DNA from: Trichomonas vaginalis G3
Lineage: Eukaryota; Parabasalia; Trichomonadida; Trichomonadidae
Length of the DNA: 64,000 nt
Assembly (NCBI RefSeq): GCF_026262505.1
Contig: NC_067204.1
Span: 9,581,797 to 9,645,796, forward strand
Reading direction: 5' to 3'
Part shown: one piece after another, positions 8,537 to 17,445 of the stretch
How the letters are laid out: every line of letters begins with the position of its first letter
Numbering within the stretch: position 1 is the first letter of the stretch
Position numbers and translations under genes: made by a program
The notes under the pieces: generated by a model
Told to the model about the DNA's origin: nothing
Databases searched by the model: none
Seen by the model: the letters and a program-made list of their open reading frames with translations, nothing else

Positions 8537-9097
8537 TCATATTCTCTTGAAAACAAATGGAGAGTCATCGTTCTGATACGTTCTCATTGGCTTTGGAGTA
8601 GCTGAATATGTAGATGTAAATTCGGGTCTTTGAGTTACGTATTGATGAGTTTTTGACTGGCTTTCTCTCTTCATAGATGCAAGCTGTCTCTGTATCTTAA
8701 TGAGTCTGTTTTCTAGCTCCTCTTGAAGTATTTGGTTTCGCTGAGTTTGTGCGTCAATGTCGTAAAGTTTGTCTTCTAAAGAGCATTCTTGGGCGGCCAA
8801 AATATGGTTGACGTGGTCATTGATCCTTGATACTAGTTCTTTGATCTCTGCTTTGTCATCAAAAGTTATTTCTGGCTGTATTTTTGGCGTAACAATTGTT
8901 TTTGGTAAAATTGGTGGAGGAATGTTGTTTTGAATGAATATAGTCCTCTCTCTTAATGCCCCTAAGATCCTTCTACGTTCCAATGGATGTTGGCTTGAAG
9001 AATCATATATGAGCTGTGACGATGAACTAGATCTCGGACAATCAATCATTAAGTCATTCAAGTTGATGCGGGTAACCGTTTTAATCGTTGTCATCAT
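8537..9097 (-). CDS. coiled-coil protein of unknown function
   Basis: This 186-residue protein begins MMTTIKTVTRINLND. The first 75 residues are Ser- and Pro-rich and look disordered (PRSSSSSQLIYDSSSQ, PPPILPKTIV). Residues about 80-150 form a heptad-like helix (KELVSRINDHVNHIL, QILQEELENRLIKIQRQL), probably a coiled coil. The C-terminus is again disordered. No family is recognised. It is a separate unit between the small acidic protein and the AGC kinase. Confidence 0.65.
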   Translation of the reverse strand: MMTTIKTVTRINLNDLMIDCPRSSSSSQLIYDSSSQHPLERRRILGALRERTIFIQNNIPPPILPKTIVTPKIQPEITFDDKAEIKELVSRINDHVNHILAAQECSLEDKLYDIDAQTQRNQILQEELENRLIKIQRQLASMKRESQSKTHQYVTQRPEFTSTYSATPKPMRTYQNDDSPFVFKRI

Positions 9098-9342
9098 TTG
9101 AGCTAATAGTTTATATGATAAGTATATTCATAGATAAAAATATTTTATCAAGCAAAACTTTGTATTGCTTATCGACTTATAAAATTTTCAAATTATTTTA
9201 TTTGTTTATGGTCGAATTAACCGTAATTCAAATGAGCATTGGTATAGCAAAACAATTATATGCAGTTGAGAGATAAAAAACAAAAATTTATTATAATATA
9301 AATGCATGAGCAAAACAGAAAAACAACAGGAACAAATCTATA

Positions 9343-10689
9343 CTAGTCAACGGAGGCAATCCTTCGGTTAATGCGACTAAACTTTGGTTTAATTGTAAAT
9401 CCGAGAAATGCAAATTGAGAAATATTTGCAAGTGGAATTGAAGCAGCCAAAGGTTGTTCGCTTGGTTCTATCTCATCGAAATGAGATGTATCTGTTGGTG
9501 ATTTAATGACTGGAACCATTGGCGGAGAATTAGAAAATGGATTGTCGAAATCGAATCCTTGGAAGAAAGGATGGACAATAATCTGTTCAAAACCATATCT
9601 GTCCTCTGGATCGCACAACAGATGTTGTAATAAGTCAACAGCCAATGGAGAAACTGGATGACCTTCAATCTGTGGATATACTAAACATCTCTTCCATGCT
9701 ATGATACGAAGAGCTGTTTCTCTTGATGTTTGACCCATAAATGGGACAAATCCGTATAACATTTCGTAAAGAATGACACCTAACGACCAAAAATCAGATA
9801 AAGTAGTTGGTGGCTTGCCAATTAAGATTTCTGGCGCTGTATAAGAGCATGTTCCTATTTCTGTTCCTCTATCATGGAATGGTCTGTCTAAAGGACGTCC
9901 AGAAATGAGCTCAATGATTTCATCATTGAGTTTCTGGAAACGTGTATCGTTCTCTTGGTAATTCTTTGAAAGACCAAAATCAGTAAGCTTAATATGACCT
10001 GATTCTGTAATCAAAACGTTATCTGGCTTGAGGTCTCTGTGTAAAAAGTGTAATTCATGAACAGAATGCACAGCTAATGTCATCTCAGCGATGAAAAATT
10101 TTGCTGTGTCGTTATCGAAAACACCTTTTTTAATAAGAGCATTCATTAAGTCTCCGCCACACACGTATTCGAGGACAAGGTATAATCTTTCCTCATCCTG
10201 GAAGGAGCAATTCAAATAAGTAAACCACGGATTGTCGGAGTGTGCGAGAATATCTCTTTCTGTTCGAACATTTTGAATCTGTTCGCTCATAATAATATCA
10301 GCCTTACGTAAAACCTTTAATGCGTAAAAATTCCGATCTTCATTATCTTTAACAAGCCAAACTTCGCCAAACCCTCCCCTACCAATCAACTTAATACGCT
10401 CAAATCTTGACGTTTTAATCTTACTACGCGATTTCCTTGCAAAATCTGATTCTTCTTGTGCATATTGCGAGAGAATTTTTTCTTTTTCTTCTTGATTTAG
10501 ATTTGGAGAATTCATAACTGCGTTGTATTTATCTCGACGAACTGAAGTTTCTTGAAACATCTGAGTGAATTTGTCTTCTATAAAAGCTTTCGCTGACTCT
10601 GACATAATTTTAGTTTCCTTTGATGGCTCTGATACTGGTAACGAGGCTATTTTTTCATTTGCCCTAGCAGAGCGTCTAATAAAAGTCAT
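9343..10689 (-). CDS. NDR-family AGC serine/threonine protein kinase
   Basis: This 448-residue protein has an N-terminal helical extension (about 1-100). The kinase domain runs over about 105-375, with the Gly loop IGRGGFGEVWLV, the ALKVL lysine, the catalytic HRDLKPDN, DFGLSKN, and an APE motif in GTCSYTAPEIL. A longer insert of about 30 residues between DFG and APE is typical of NDR/LATS kinases, as is the basic helical N-terminus that binds MOB. A C-terminal tail follows (FFQGFDFDNP), although a clear hydrophobic motif (FxxFT/SY) is hard to see; AFLGFTIK near the end may be its degenerate form. Such kinases control cell shape and division. All catalytic residues are present, so it should be active. 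Confidence 0.9.
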   Translation of the reverse strand: MTFIRRSARANEKIASLPVSEPSKETKIMSESAKAFIEDKFTQMFQETSVRRDKYNAVMNSPNLNQEEKEKILSQYAQEESDFARKSRSKIKTSRFERIKLIGRGGFGEVWLVKDNEDRNFYALKVLRKADIIMSEQIQNVRTERDILAHSDNPWFTYLNCSFQDEERLYLVLEYVCGGDLMNALIKKGVFDNDTAKFFIAEMTLAVHSVHELHFLHRDLKPDNVLITESGHIKLTDFGLSKNYQENDTRFQKLNDEIIELISGRPLDRPFHDRGTEIGTCSYTAPEILIGKPPTTLSDFWSLGVILYEMLYGFVPFMGQTSRETALRIIAWKRCLVYPQIEGHPVSPLAVDLLQHLLCDPEDRYGFEQIIVHPFFQGFDFDNPFSNSPPMVPVIKSPTDTSHFDEIEPSEQPLAASIPLANISQFAFLGFTIKPKFSRINRRIASVD

Positions 10690-11328
10690 TTTTTCAGAGC
10701 AAAATATTCACAATGTAAAATTCACAAAAAGTTTTTTACTGAAATTTTTAAAGAGAGGAAATTGAATACAATTTTGGCACAATTTCTTCTGCCCAAATAA
10801 TATACCTTAAAAGGAGTATAAATTGACCGTTTTGTTTATAAAAATCATTGGTGGAATTTAGTTTATATTATTTGGCTATTGTACAAAATAGGTTTCGATT
10901 ACGAAAAGCTGATGACGCAAAGTGATATGATGAGAATTCAATTTGATCAATAGTATCATTCAAAAAGTGATTGTAGTACATTCAAATTTTTGTAATTGCT
11001 GAATTATAATGCATATAGTAGTATAATAATTTTGATCAAAAAAGAAAATTCACCCGATGTAGTCAATTATATTTCATAATGGTTTAAACTGTAGGGTCCA
11101 TTTAGTTCGTAGATGATAGATATGAATTTCAATTTCCAAACATTTTATTTCAATTGAAACCATTTCAATTTCGAAATTTACATTGAAAAAGGAAAATTTA
11201 GGAAATATAAGTCATGAACAAGAATCGACAACTATAATTATTCCAAAATCAGATATTTTCGCTTCCAAATTTTAATGATTTAAAATGTCTTTCAACAAAA
11301 TTTTTAAAATTTATAAATAGAAATAAGT
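10690..11328. other. intergenic region, nothing recognised
   Basis: About 640 bp of AT-rich DNA between the kinase 5' side and the acid phosphatase 3' end. It includes the kinase promoter. No coding frame, strong repeat or RNA gene is seen. Confidence 0.5.
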
Positions 11329-12504
11329 TTAAGGCATCTCCGGGCAATAAAGAAGGTATTGGCCAATCTTTTGTCTAAAGTCATGAAGCTTGAACAGTTC
11401 TTGGTCGCCCATTAAATCAATCTTCAGTGGTTGGCCATTGAAAACGAATCTTACGTATAATTCAGACTCTGCTTCATCGTTGTAGACTTCCATAACGATG
11501 TGGGAAGCAAGAGGAGGAATGAAATCGTTCTTAAATCCGAGGAAGGAAAGGAAAGCAGCGACGGTCGAGTCATGGGCTGAAAGGAGAACGAATCTTTGTG
11601 TGGACTCTCCATTGATATATGAATCAAGGTACTTCAAAACTTCTCTCATTCCATATGAGAAGGCAACACCTCTTGTCTTGTTGTAAAGTCCGTAGAGCAT
11701 TGTTCCCTGATATCTTCTGCATGTTGTGATCATGTCAGATGTGATTTCATCAGGCATATACTGCTCATTGCAGAACATTGTCGTAACCCAATCGCAAATC
11801 TTATCGAGCTTGGAGTAGGAAACATCTGTAACGTTGAGGTAATTAATTACAGGTTGAACTGAGTTAAGTGTTTCCTGATAATAATCTGTAAATTCCTTTG
11901 ATCCGAAATAATCGTTTGCCATTGTATTGAAGTCCTTGCAAAAGTCTTTCTTTGGACGGAGAGAATCTGATGATGGGGATCCTGTTGTGATTTCTAAAAC
12001 TTCATTTGGATCTGCTGGTTCATATAAGCCAGACATGAATGAAATTGCACTTCTAAATGTGCGATCGTAAGCCGTGCATCTAGCGAAAACGACTGTTGGG
12101 TCTAAATATTCGGGAATAAAGTGTAATTTTTCGTAATACAATTCACGTAATTTTTGACCTAAAAGCTTGTGTTGGATCATACCGTCGATGATTAAATCGC
12201 CAAGTTTGCAATTTGGTGGGTATTCTGCAAATCTATTATCGAGAATTGTTTTAACTCTTCTTGGTTTAACGACTGGATTTGATTCCATGTGAGCTGCTTG
12301 AGCATCTTCAGAATCACAGCGCCATATACCTCTCTGCTGTCTCTCCAAGAATGGATCTAATGGAGATCTTGCACCATGACGAGTGAGAACAGATACATAT
12401 TTCAATGTGTAGTTCTTTCCTGGTACATCTAAAATGCTATACTCACGTGGAGCAACGCATTCATCAATAGTTGATGCTACAAAAGAAGAAAAAGCAAATA
12501 ACAT
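11329..12504 (-). CDS. secreted or lysosomal histidine acid phosphatase
   Basis: The protein is 391 residues long from the ATG at 12504 (MLFAFSSFVAST); the upstream TTG falls within the likely promoter. The first 12 or so residues form a short hydrophobic signal peptide. The catalytic motif RHGARSP lies at about residue 42 and the proton-donor HD pair in LSAHDSTVAAF at about residue 310. These define the branch-2 histidine acid phosphatase (prostatic/lysosomal acid phosphatase or phytase-like) fold, which hydrolyses phosphomonoesters through a phosphohistidine. Cysteines are spread along the chain as expected for a secreted enzyme. There is no C-terminal membrane anchor, so it is probably lysosomal or secreted. 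Confidence 0.9.
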   Translation of the reverse strand: MLFAFSSFVASTIDECVAPREYSILDVPGKNYTLKYVSVLTRHGARSPLDPFLERQQRGIWRCDSEDAQAAHMESNPVVKPRRVKTILDNRFAEYPPNCKLGDLIIDGMIQHKLLGQKLRELYYEKLHFIPEYLDPTVVFARCTAYDRTFRSAISFMSGLYEPADPNEVLEITTGSPSSDSLRPKKDFCKDFNTMANDYFGSKEFTDYYQETLNSVQPVINYLNVTDVSYSKLDKICDWVTTMFCNEQYMPDEITSDMITTCRRYQGTMLYGLYNKTRGVAFSYGMREVLKYLDSYINGESTQRFVLLSAHDSTVAAFLSFLGFKNDFIPPLASHIVMEVYNDEAESELYVRFVFNGQPLKIDLMGDQELFKLHDFRQKIGQYLLYCPEMP

Positions 12505-12515
12505 ATTACAAATAC

Positions 12516-12525
12516 AAAAAAGTGA
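12516..12525 (-). promoter_or_regulatory. initiator-like TCACTTTTTT
   Basis: On the minus strand TTGTCACTTTTTT ends 11 bp before the acid phosphatase ATG at 12504. The same 13-base word precedes the Mediator-6 gene at 62011. It fits TCA-Pyr-T and supports the ATG at 12504. Confidence 0.5.
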
Positions 12526-12629
12526 CAATTAAAAATCTGAAAATCTCAATTTATAATATTACATAGACAAAAAGAGTGTTTGTTGTTTTATATAAATTCA
12601 AGTTTTTATTTCATGCTAGCATACATTAG

Positions 12630-13301
12630 TCATTGTTTTTCTTCCTTCTTTTCTTCTTTCTTCACTTCCTTCTTTTCTTCTTTCTTCTCTTCCTTCTTTT
12701 CTTCTTTCTTAGGCTTGTCCTTTGGTTCTGGAAGAGAGGAATGTGCTGGAACATTGCTTTCATTCCACTTCTTCAAGAAGTCTTCGAGTTCATCGTCATG
12801 GATGTTCTTCAAAGTTTGGTGCTTCTCAACTTTGCCATCCTTATCAGTAACTTCGTGAACAGTAACAGACTTGTTGCCGATACGTTTTGTATCTACAACT
12901 TTGCGAAGTCCACTCTTTGAATCAACTTCTTCACGGTGCATATGCTGGATACCATCGGAGCCACTGTACATTGATGATGTGATTGAGTAGTATTGTGGAT
13001 TTTCTTCATCATCGACTTCGTCTTCGCTTTGGGCAGCTTCCTTTTCTTCATGCTTAGTTTCCTTCTTTGGCTTCTCATTGCCCTTCTTGCTAGCACCCTT
13101 CTTGTTCTCCTTCTTGTTGCCATCTTTGATCATATCATGAGGAACTTGGCGACGAGTAAATGCATCATAAAAGTCACCGAATGCTTCTTCCATCTCACGA
13201 TCTACAGAGTCCATCCAACGTGACATGTAATCGAAGACACCGGAGCGCATTGGGGCAAAGCGTCTGTAGTATACAATTGGTTCATCAAACCAGTCAAACA
13301 T
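12630..13301 (-). CDS. myeloid leukaemia factor (MLF) homologue
   Basis: This 223-residue protein begins MFDWFDEPIVYY. The middle region matches the MLF family: SSMYSGSDGIQHMHREE, then KSGLRKVVDTKRIGN and the acidic DELEDFLKKWNE. MLF proteins in protists and animals bind 14-3-3 and chaperone-type partners and are linked to protein-quality control and differentiation. Residues about 60-100 are a Lys/Glu-rich spacer. The last 35 residues are a simple KKEEKKEE repeat encoded by a TTCTTC-rich microsatellite on the plus strand, so length polymorphism is likely. The start codon is preceded by a good initiator, TCATTTTTCG. Confidence 0.8.
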   Translation of the reverse strand: MFDWFDEPIVYYRRFAPMRSGVFDYMSRWMDSVDREMEEAFGDFYDAFTRRQVPHDMIKDGNKKENKKGASKKGNEKPKKETKHEEKEAAQSEDEVDDEENPQYYSITSSMYSGSDGIQHMHREEVDSKSGLRKVVDTKRIGNKSVTVHEVTDKDGKVEKHQTLKNIHDDELEDFLKKWNESNVPAHSSLPEPKDKPKKEEKKEEKKEEKKEVKKEEKKEEKQ

Positions 13302-13304
13302 TAT

Positions 13305-13314
13305 CGAAAAATGA
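13305..13314 (-). promoter_or_regulatory. initiator-like TCATTTTTCG
   Basis: It lies three bases upstream of the MLF start codon on the minus strand and fits TCA-Pyr-(T/A). It is immediately followed upstream by the inverted repeat TAGTGTTC (13317-13324) and GAACACTA (13368-13375), a possible operator or cruciform. Confidence 0.45.
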
Positions 13315-13324
13315 TTTAGTGTTC

Positions 13325-13663
13325 AGATAAAATTTCTCTTCACAAAAAATTGATAAGATAAGTACCCGAACACTAATCAATTGAAAATCATTTGTATTTT
13401 GACATTAATAGCCAATTAATTAGTCGCTTTATGAGGGTTTAAATTCATAAATTTTTAGGAAATTGTGAATAAAATTTGGTAAATTTTATAGGAAAAGTAT
13501 TTTACATATTGCAAATGCTCATAAAATTAATAGATTTACAATGTTTATGGATCAAAATCCAAAAACTACAGTAAAATTTTGAAAACTTTATTAATAAAAA
13601 ATAATTAGTAGTTAAAACTGCAAAATTTACAGGTTTAGTATTATAAAATGAACAAAGACTGCA
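13325..13663. other. intergenic region, MLF upstream area
   Basis: Apart from the GAACACTA arm paired with 13317-13324, nothing is recognised in this AT-rich stretch. Confidence 0.45.
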
Positions 13664-14776
13664 TTAAAAATACCAAATGTTCTGATCATTTGGAATATAA
13701 TCGTGAAATTCTTTGGTATCAAAGAGAGTTGATGCAGGAATAGATTGTCTGGCGTAAGCACGGTTCGCAACTTGAGGATCTGTGTTTGGTAAAGGAAGCT
13801 CTCTTTGACTTTCCGAAATCGACTGAATTATGTTAATAATCTTGTGGATATTTTCCTTTGTGTAGAATTCTACGTAATTTCTCCTGTTTTGTTTGGTCGG
13901 TTTCATTGAAGGAATCGAAATTCTGGAAGATTTGTCACTTACAGAAGAATCATCGACATCACGGCCCCAGTTAATAGCGCATTTTGATGTGCCGCCGAAT
14001 TTGGCTCCTTGGAGTGCGTTCATGGCTGATTCTGCCATGGAATGGGTTTCCATCTTCAATAAAGCCCAGCTGAACTTAACTGGATCGATCTTGATGGAAA
14101 CTACATTACCGTAGCGGCCGAAAGTAGATGTAAGAATCTCTTCATTGATAATATTTGGATCAAGTTGGGAAATGTAAAGAGTTGTGTTATTTTCTTGGTT
14201 GACACCAAGAATTCTATTATTTTCTGCTTCGAAAATTCTGAGTGGGCGTCCCCAGGCGTTAACATTATTTAACTTTTCAATTGCGCTTAAGCATTCTTGG
14301 TAAGTTGAGAATTTAACAAAGCCAAAGCCTTTATGAACTCCATTGGCATAAACAATACGTGCATTGATCGCTGAGGGAATGTAATTTCTGAAAAAGTCAA
14401 GCAACGCGTTATCATCAATGGTATTTGGAATATTTCCGACGTATACGGAATATCCTTCGGCTTTAACGAGACTGTCTGCATCTGTGGATTCGTTTTTATC
14501 TGTTCCCCAATTTACATTCCAACGAACTCCTGGCCTTCTCCTCATCAATGAGCCTTTCAAGAGTCTCATGGCCTCTGTTGCTTCTGATGCATTCTTAAAT
14601 TTAATAAAGCCATAGTTAAGTTGATTTCCGGATGCTGGATCTCTCATAAAACGTATGTTTATTGGCTTATATCCAATGGCATCATAAATTTCATCAATTG
14701 CTTGTTCTTCGGAATCGAATATTTCAACATTTCCTAAGTATAAAGATGTTGTTTTATTCGCCATTTTTTTTGTCAT
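13664..14776 (-). CDS. three-RRM RNA-binding protein, paralogue
   Basis: This 370-residue protein starts MTKKMANKTTSLYLGN; the second ATG (14761 region) is also possible. It has three RRMs at about 10-90 (LYLGN, LNYGFIKF), 100-180 (VYVGNI, KGFGFVKF) and 200-275 (LYISQL, SWALLKME). These are followed by the same C-terminal region as in the gene at 6937-8031: IINIIQSISESQRELPLPNTD followed by VANRAYA, ending in WYF. The two genes are clear paralogues 5.6 kb apart in the same orientation. They probably act in mRNA processing or stability. All RNP motifs are intact. Confidence 0.85.
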   Translation of the reverse strand: MTKKMANKTTSLYLGNVEIFDSEEQAIDEIYDAIGYKPINIRFMRDPASGNQLNYGFIKFKNASEATEAMRLLKGSLMRRRPGVRWNVNWGTDKNESTDADSLVKAEGYSVYVGNIPNTIDDNALLDFFRNYIPSAINARIVYANGVHKGFGFVKFSTYQECLSAIEKLNNVNAWGRPLRIFEAENNRILGVNQENNTTLYISQLDPNIINEEILTSTFGRYGNVVSIKIDPVKFSWALLKMETHSMAESAMNALQGAKFGGTSKCAINWGRDVDDSSVSDKSSRISIPSMKPTKQNRRNYVEFYTKENIHKIINIIQSISESQRELPLPNTDPQVANRAYARQSIPASTLFDTKEFHDYIPNDQNIWYF

Positions 14777-15166
14777 ATTTTTACCTCAGTCCTTTCATAT
14801 CACTAATTGCCTTCTTAGAATAGAATTATGCCCACCTTGAATGAATTCATTCTTTTATTTTCATAATGCAATCAAACATCTTACTTAGCAATTAAATTTT
14901 GAATAATTTAATTGTTCATGTAAAAGTCATTCAATAAACGCATGAAGGATCTAAAAAGCATAATGTTGATCAATATCATGATTATCAAAGAAGAACTTTC
15001 CTCTTATGTTACAAGATATCTGCGATAGTCAAAAAAAGTTGATGACAAATTATCTTAAAAGTATGCTGTATTCTACTTATGTTATATAAACATCAATGAT
15101 ATTGAGGAAAATCATCAATATTTATATTCAGGTGATATCTTCTTCAAAAAATATGAACTAAATATA
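14777..15166. other. intergenic region, nothing recognised
   Basis: AT-rich DNA upstream of the RRM paralogue. No open frame of note, repeat or RNA gene is seen. Confidence 0.45.
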
Positions 15167-15204
15167 CTAGATGAACAAAACTTTTATATTTTTCCTATCG
15201 GATT

Positions 15205-15280
15205 CTCCCCCACTTTGGGCGACCAGTGGTTCATGTGCCCCCGCTGGCGCTAAAAAAGGAGCTCCCATCGTACCTTGTAT
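15205..15280. repeat. GC-rich island beside dead ankyrin gene
   Basis: A C/G-rich segment (about CTCCCCCACTTTGGGCGACC to AAGGAGCTCCCATCG) stands out from the AT-rich surroundings. It contains an imperfect inverted repeat (GCGACCAG with CTGGCGC). It interrupts or replaces the ankyrin part of the DUF3447 pseudogene. It may be a small inserted element like the hairpin at 2425-2473, or a residue of older coding sequence. Confidence 0.4.
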
Positions 15281-15309
15281 AGGTAATACAGAATATTGGA
15301 CATATATCA

Positions 15310-16386
15310 CACTATTATTATCTTCGGAATTTTTATCTGCACCTTTTGCTGAATTATGAAGGGGAGTTATTCCATTATGATTTATATCAGCACCAAACAA
15401 AATAAGATCTTTTGCATTTTTTGTACAATTATGCTATGAATCTTTGTTTTTTCCCTATTATTATTTTTTACTGCAACATGAAGGGCTATTTAACCTTGTT
15501 TATCTTCTTCCTTTTAAAGAATTAATTCTATTATTTCTTTAATATTCTTTTGAATTGTATATCTGATTATTTTTCTTTTAATAGTATCAATTGAAAATAC
15601 ATTATTGTTATGTTTCGCAAGAAAAAGAATCATTGCCTTAAGGTTCGATGAATTAACAATATCACATAAATCAAAATCGTTGATCTTTGATAGAAACCTC
15701 TCCAAAATATATTCGAAGTATGTAATGTTATGGGAATAAATAATAAATTTCAGACAAATTTTATCTATTTGATGATATACCTGGCATTCATTGATAATAG
15801 CTATATTCCCACCGATAAATGAGTATCGAATGCATTTCTTTGTAATTTTGGTATTCATATTTGTTTTTAGATAATAAAAAATATTCACAGATCCAAAATA
15901 GCAGCATGCTTCAATTGGCGATAAACTTTGAAAACATGGAATTGCTATTGAAATGTCTGTTATTGGTTTCATTAAAGCATAGACCTTGAATTTTTGAATA
16001 TCATCATTCTTAATCATTTCTTGAACTTCCAAGGCTTCTGAGGATGTTTCAATCCATAAATTGATCATATTATTAGTATGATCTTTCTTCAAATAATTGG
16101 AAGCAAAATCTAAAACCTCGATACTTAATAATCTTTTTGAAAATATTTGATATTCATTTGATAAATGATTAAGTATTTGAATATAAAGCTTGGTGGATCC
16201 ATAGTTGAATTTGATTGCGTTTAAAATACTCATTATCAGATCGTTAATGGGCATTTTATACTTGTTTACTAAAACAGAAATTATCATATTGGTAAGTTCT
16301 TCAAGGGACTCTTCTGTCTTTAGATGATAAAGCATTTCATTTGTTCTTATATAATCATCATAGCGCGTTAAGTACGCATTTATCAT
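15310..16386 (-). pseudogene. decayed DUF3447-type ankyrin gene
   Basis: From the ATG at 16386 (MINAYLTRYDDYIRTNEMLYHL) the minus strand encodes about 290 residues of the DUF3447-type N-terminal region (SPIEACCYFGSVNIFYYLK, YSFIGGNIAIINECQ), closely resembling the intact gene at 56655-58553. The frame ends at 15514, where the ankyrin array should begin. An isolated ankyrin scrap, FGADINHNGITPLHNSAK, follows in another frame near 15350-15400. The ankyrin domain is thus almost wholly lost and the gene is most likely dead. The in-frame TTG at 16494 is upstream noise. Confidence 0.75.
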
Positions 16387-17015
16387 AATGAATGTTTGCA
16401 ACTTTTTTCCACCTTTCAAAAATGAATGATAATGCAATAGTTCTAAACGTGGGTATTTTTGATTCCAATACTTGACACAGATTGAATTTTTCAAATAAAA
16501 AAATTATTTGTTTACCAGATTTGGTAAAAAAAATTGAAAAGTTTTGATCAGCAATATTTTTAATTTATTACAAAGTGTGAGCTCATATTTCTGTTTTTAT
16601 TTCAGCCAAATAAGTTCACACCAAATAAAAACCATAAAATTAACTAAATCTTTCCAAAAATGGGTTTAAATAAGGAAAAATGGCAAAGTAAGATTATGCC
16701 AAAATGTTAGCATGTGAATGCGCTCATAACACACAAGGAAACTCCACATTGTATAATTCAATTGTCACATGTTGAACTTTCATCTTCTTCAATTTTATTC
16801 AATACTTGTCAATGAGATACTAAACATAGAACAAATTTGTATAAGCTTTCATGTGGTATCGTTGCTCGGAAACATCATTAATGCAAAATTCTTTCTTTCT
16901 AACTAAGATTTTTAAGACAACAAGTGTCACGGCCTAAAGGCATACTTATCACTTTCAGACATTCTCTCAAGTTTGAGTTATTGAATTTTTAAATAAAATT
17001 TTTACAAAGCTTGAT
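16387..17015. other. intergenic region, nothing recognised
   Basis: About 630 bp of AT-rich DNA with no recognised gene. A loose inverted similarity lies around 16577-16625 (GTGTGAGCTC and AAGTTCACAC). Confidence 0.4.
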
Positions 17016-17276
17016 ATGTCAAGTTTAGAGCAGCTAAAAAATGAAAATTGGTGCAATTACCGTGGCCTTAAGCCAAATAAAGTATTCGAATGCCCAGATC
17101 AAGCATCAAAAATGATTTGGGGCGTCAATTCCAATAATATTATACAATTATCTTCACAAATTATCAAATTAATAACAACTAACAAAATAACTATCCAAAT
17201 GGCGCTTCGTTTGAATTCATATTTATCATTGTTTTATTACATTATCTTTCTTTTAATATGCAACATTGTTTTATGA
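17016..17276 (+). CDS. possible small tail-anchored protein
   Basis: An 86-codon frame starts ATGTCAAGTTTAGAG. The N-terminal half is hydrophilic (SLEQLKNENWCNYRGLKP). The last 20 or so residues are strongly hydrophobic (SLFYYIIFLLICNIVL), which would make a C-terminal membrane anchor. No family is recognised. The short length and AT richness leave a real chance that it is spurious. Confidence 0.3.
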   Translation: MSSLEQLKNENWCNYRGLKPNKVFECPDQASKMIWGVNSNNIIQLSSQIIKLITTNKITIQMALRLNSYLSLFYYIIFLLICNIVL

Positions 17277-17280
17277 AATA

Positions 17281-17386
17281 TTAAGGCTGCACTTACGCCC
17301 ATCTGACATTAATTCAAATTTCTGATAATTTAACCTTAAACATTTGAATTGAAGGCTGTGTCAGATGAGCATAAGTGCACCCTTAA
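17281..17386. mobile_element. 106-bp inverted-repeat MITE
   Basis: TTAAGGCTGCACTTACGC at the left end pairs with GCATAAGTGCACCCTTAA at the right end. Pairing continues inward through ATCTGACA/TGTCAGAT and AATTCAAAT/ATTTGAATT. The whole unit could fold into one hairpin. It begins and ends with TTAA, a common target site. It lies between a small frame and the 3' end of Ufd1. Confidence 0.65.
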
Positions 17387-17445
17387 AAAAAATTAAAAAA
17401 TATTAAAAATATTTGTTTTATTTACCAGGCCGTATTAATTCCTAA

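Noticed and set aside
9088-9276. 62-codon plus-strand frame next to the coiled-coil gene
   Set aside because: It overlaps the promoter of the opposite gene and has random hydrophobic composition.
12580-12920. Phe-rich plus-strand frames opposite the MLF gene
   Set aside because: They are the antisense of the KKEE microsatellite.
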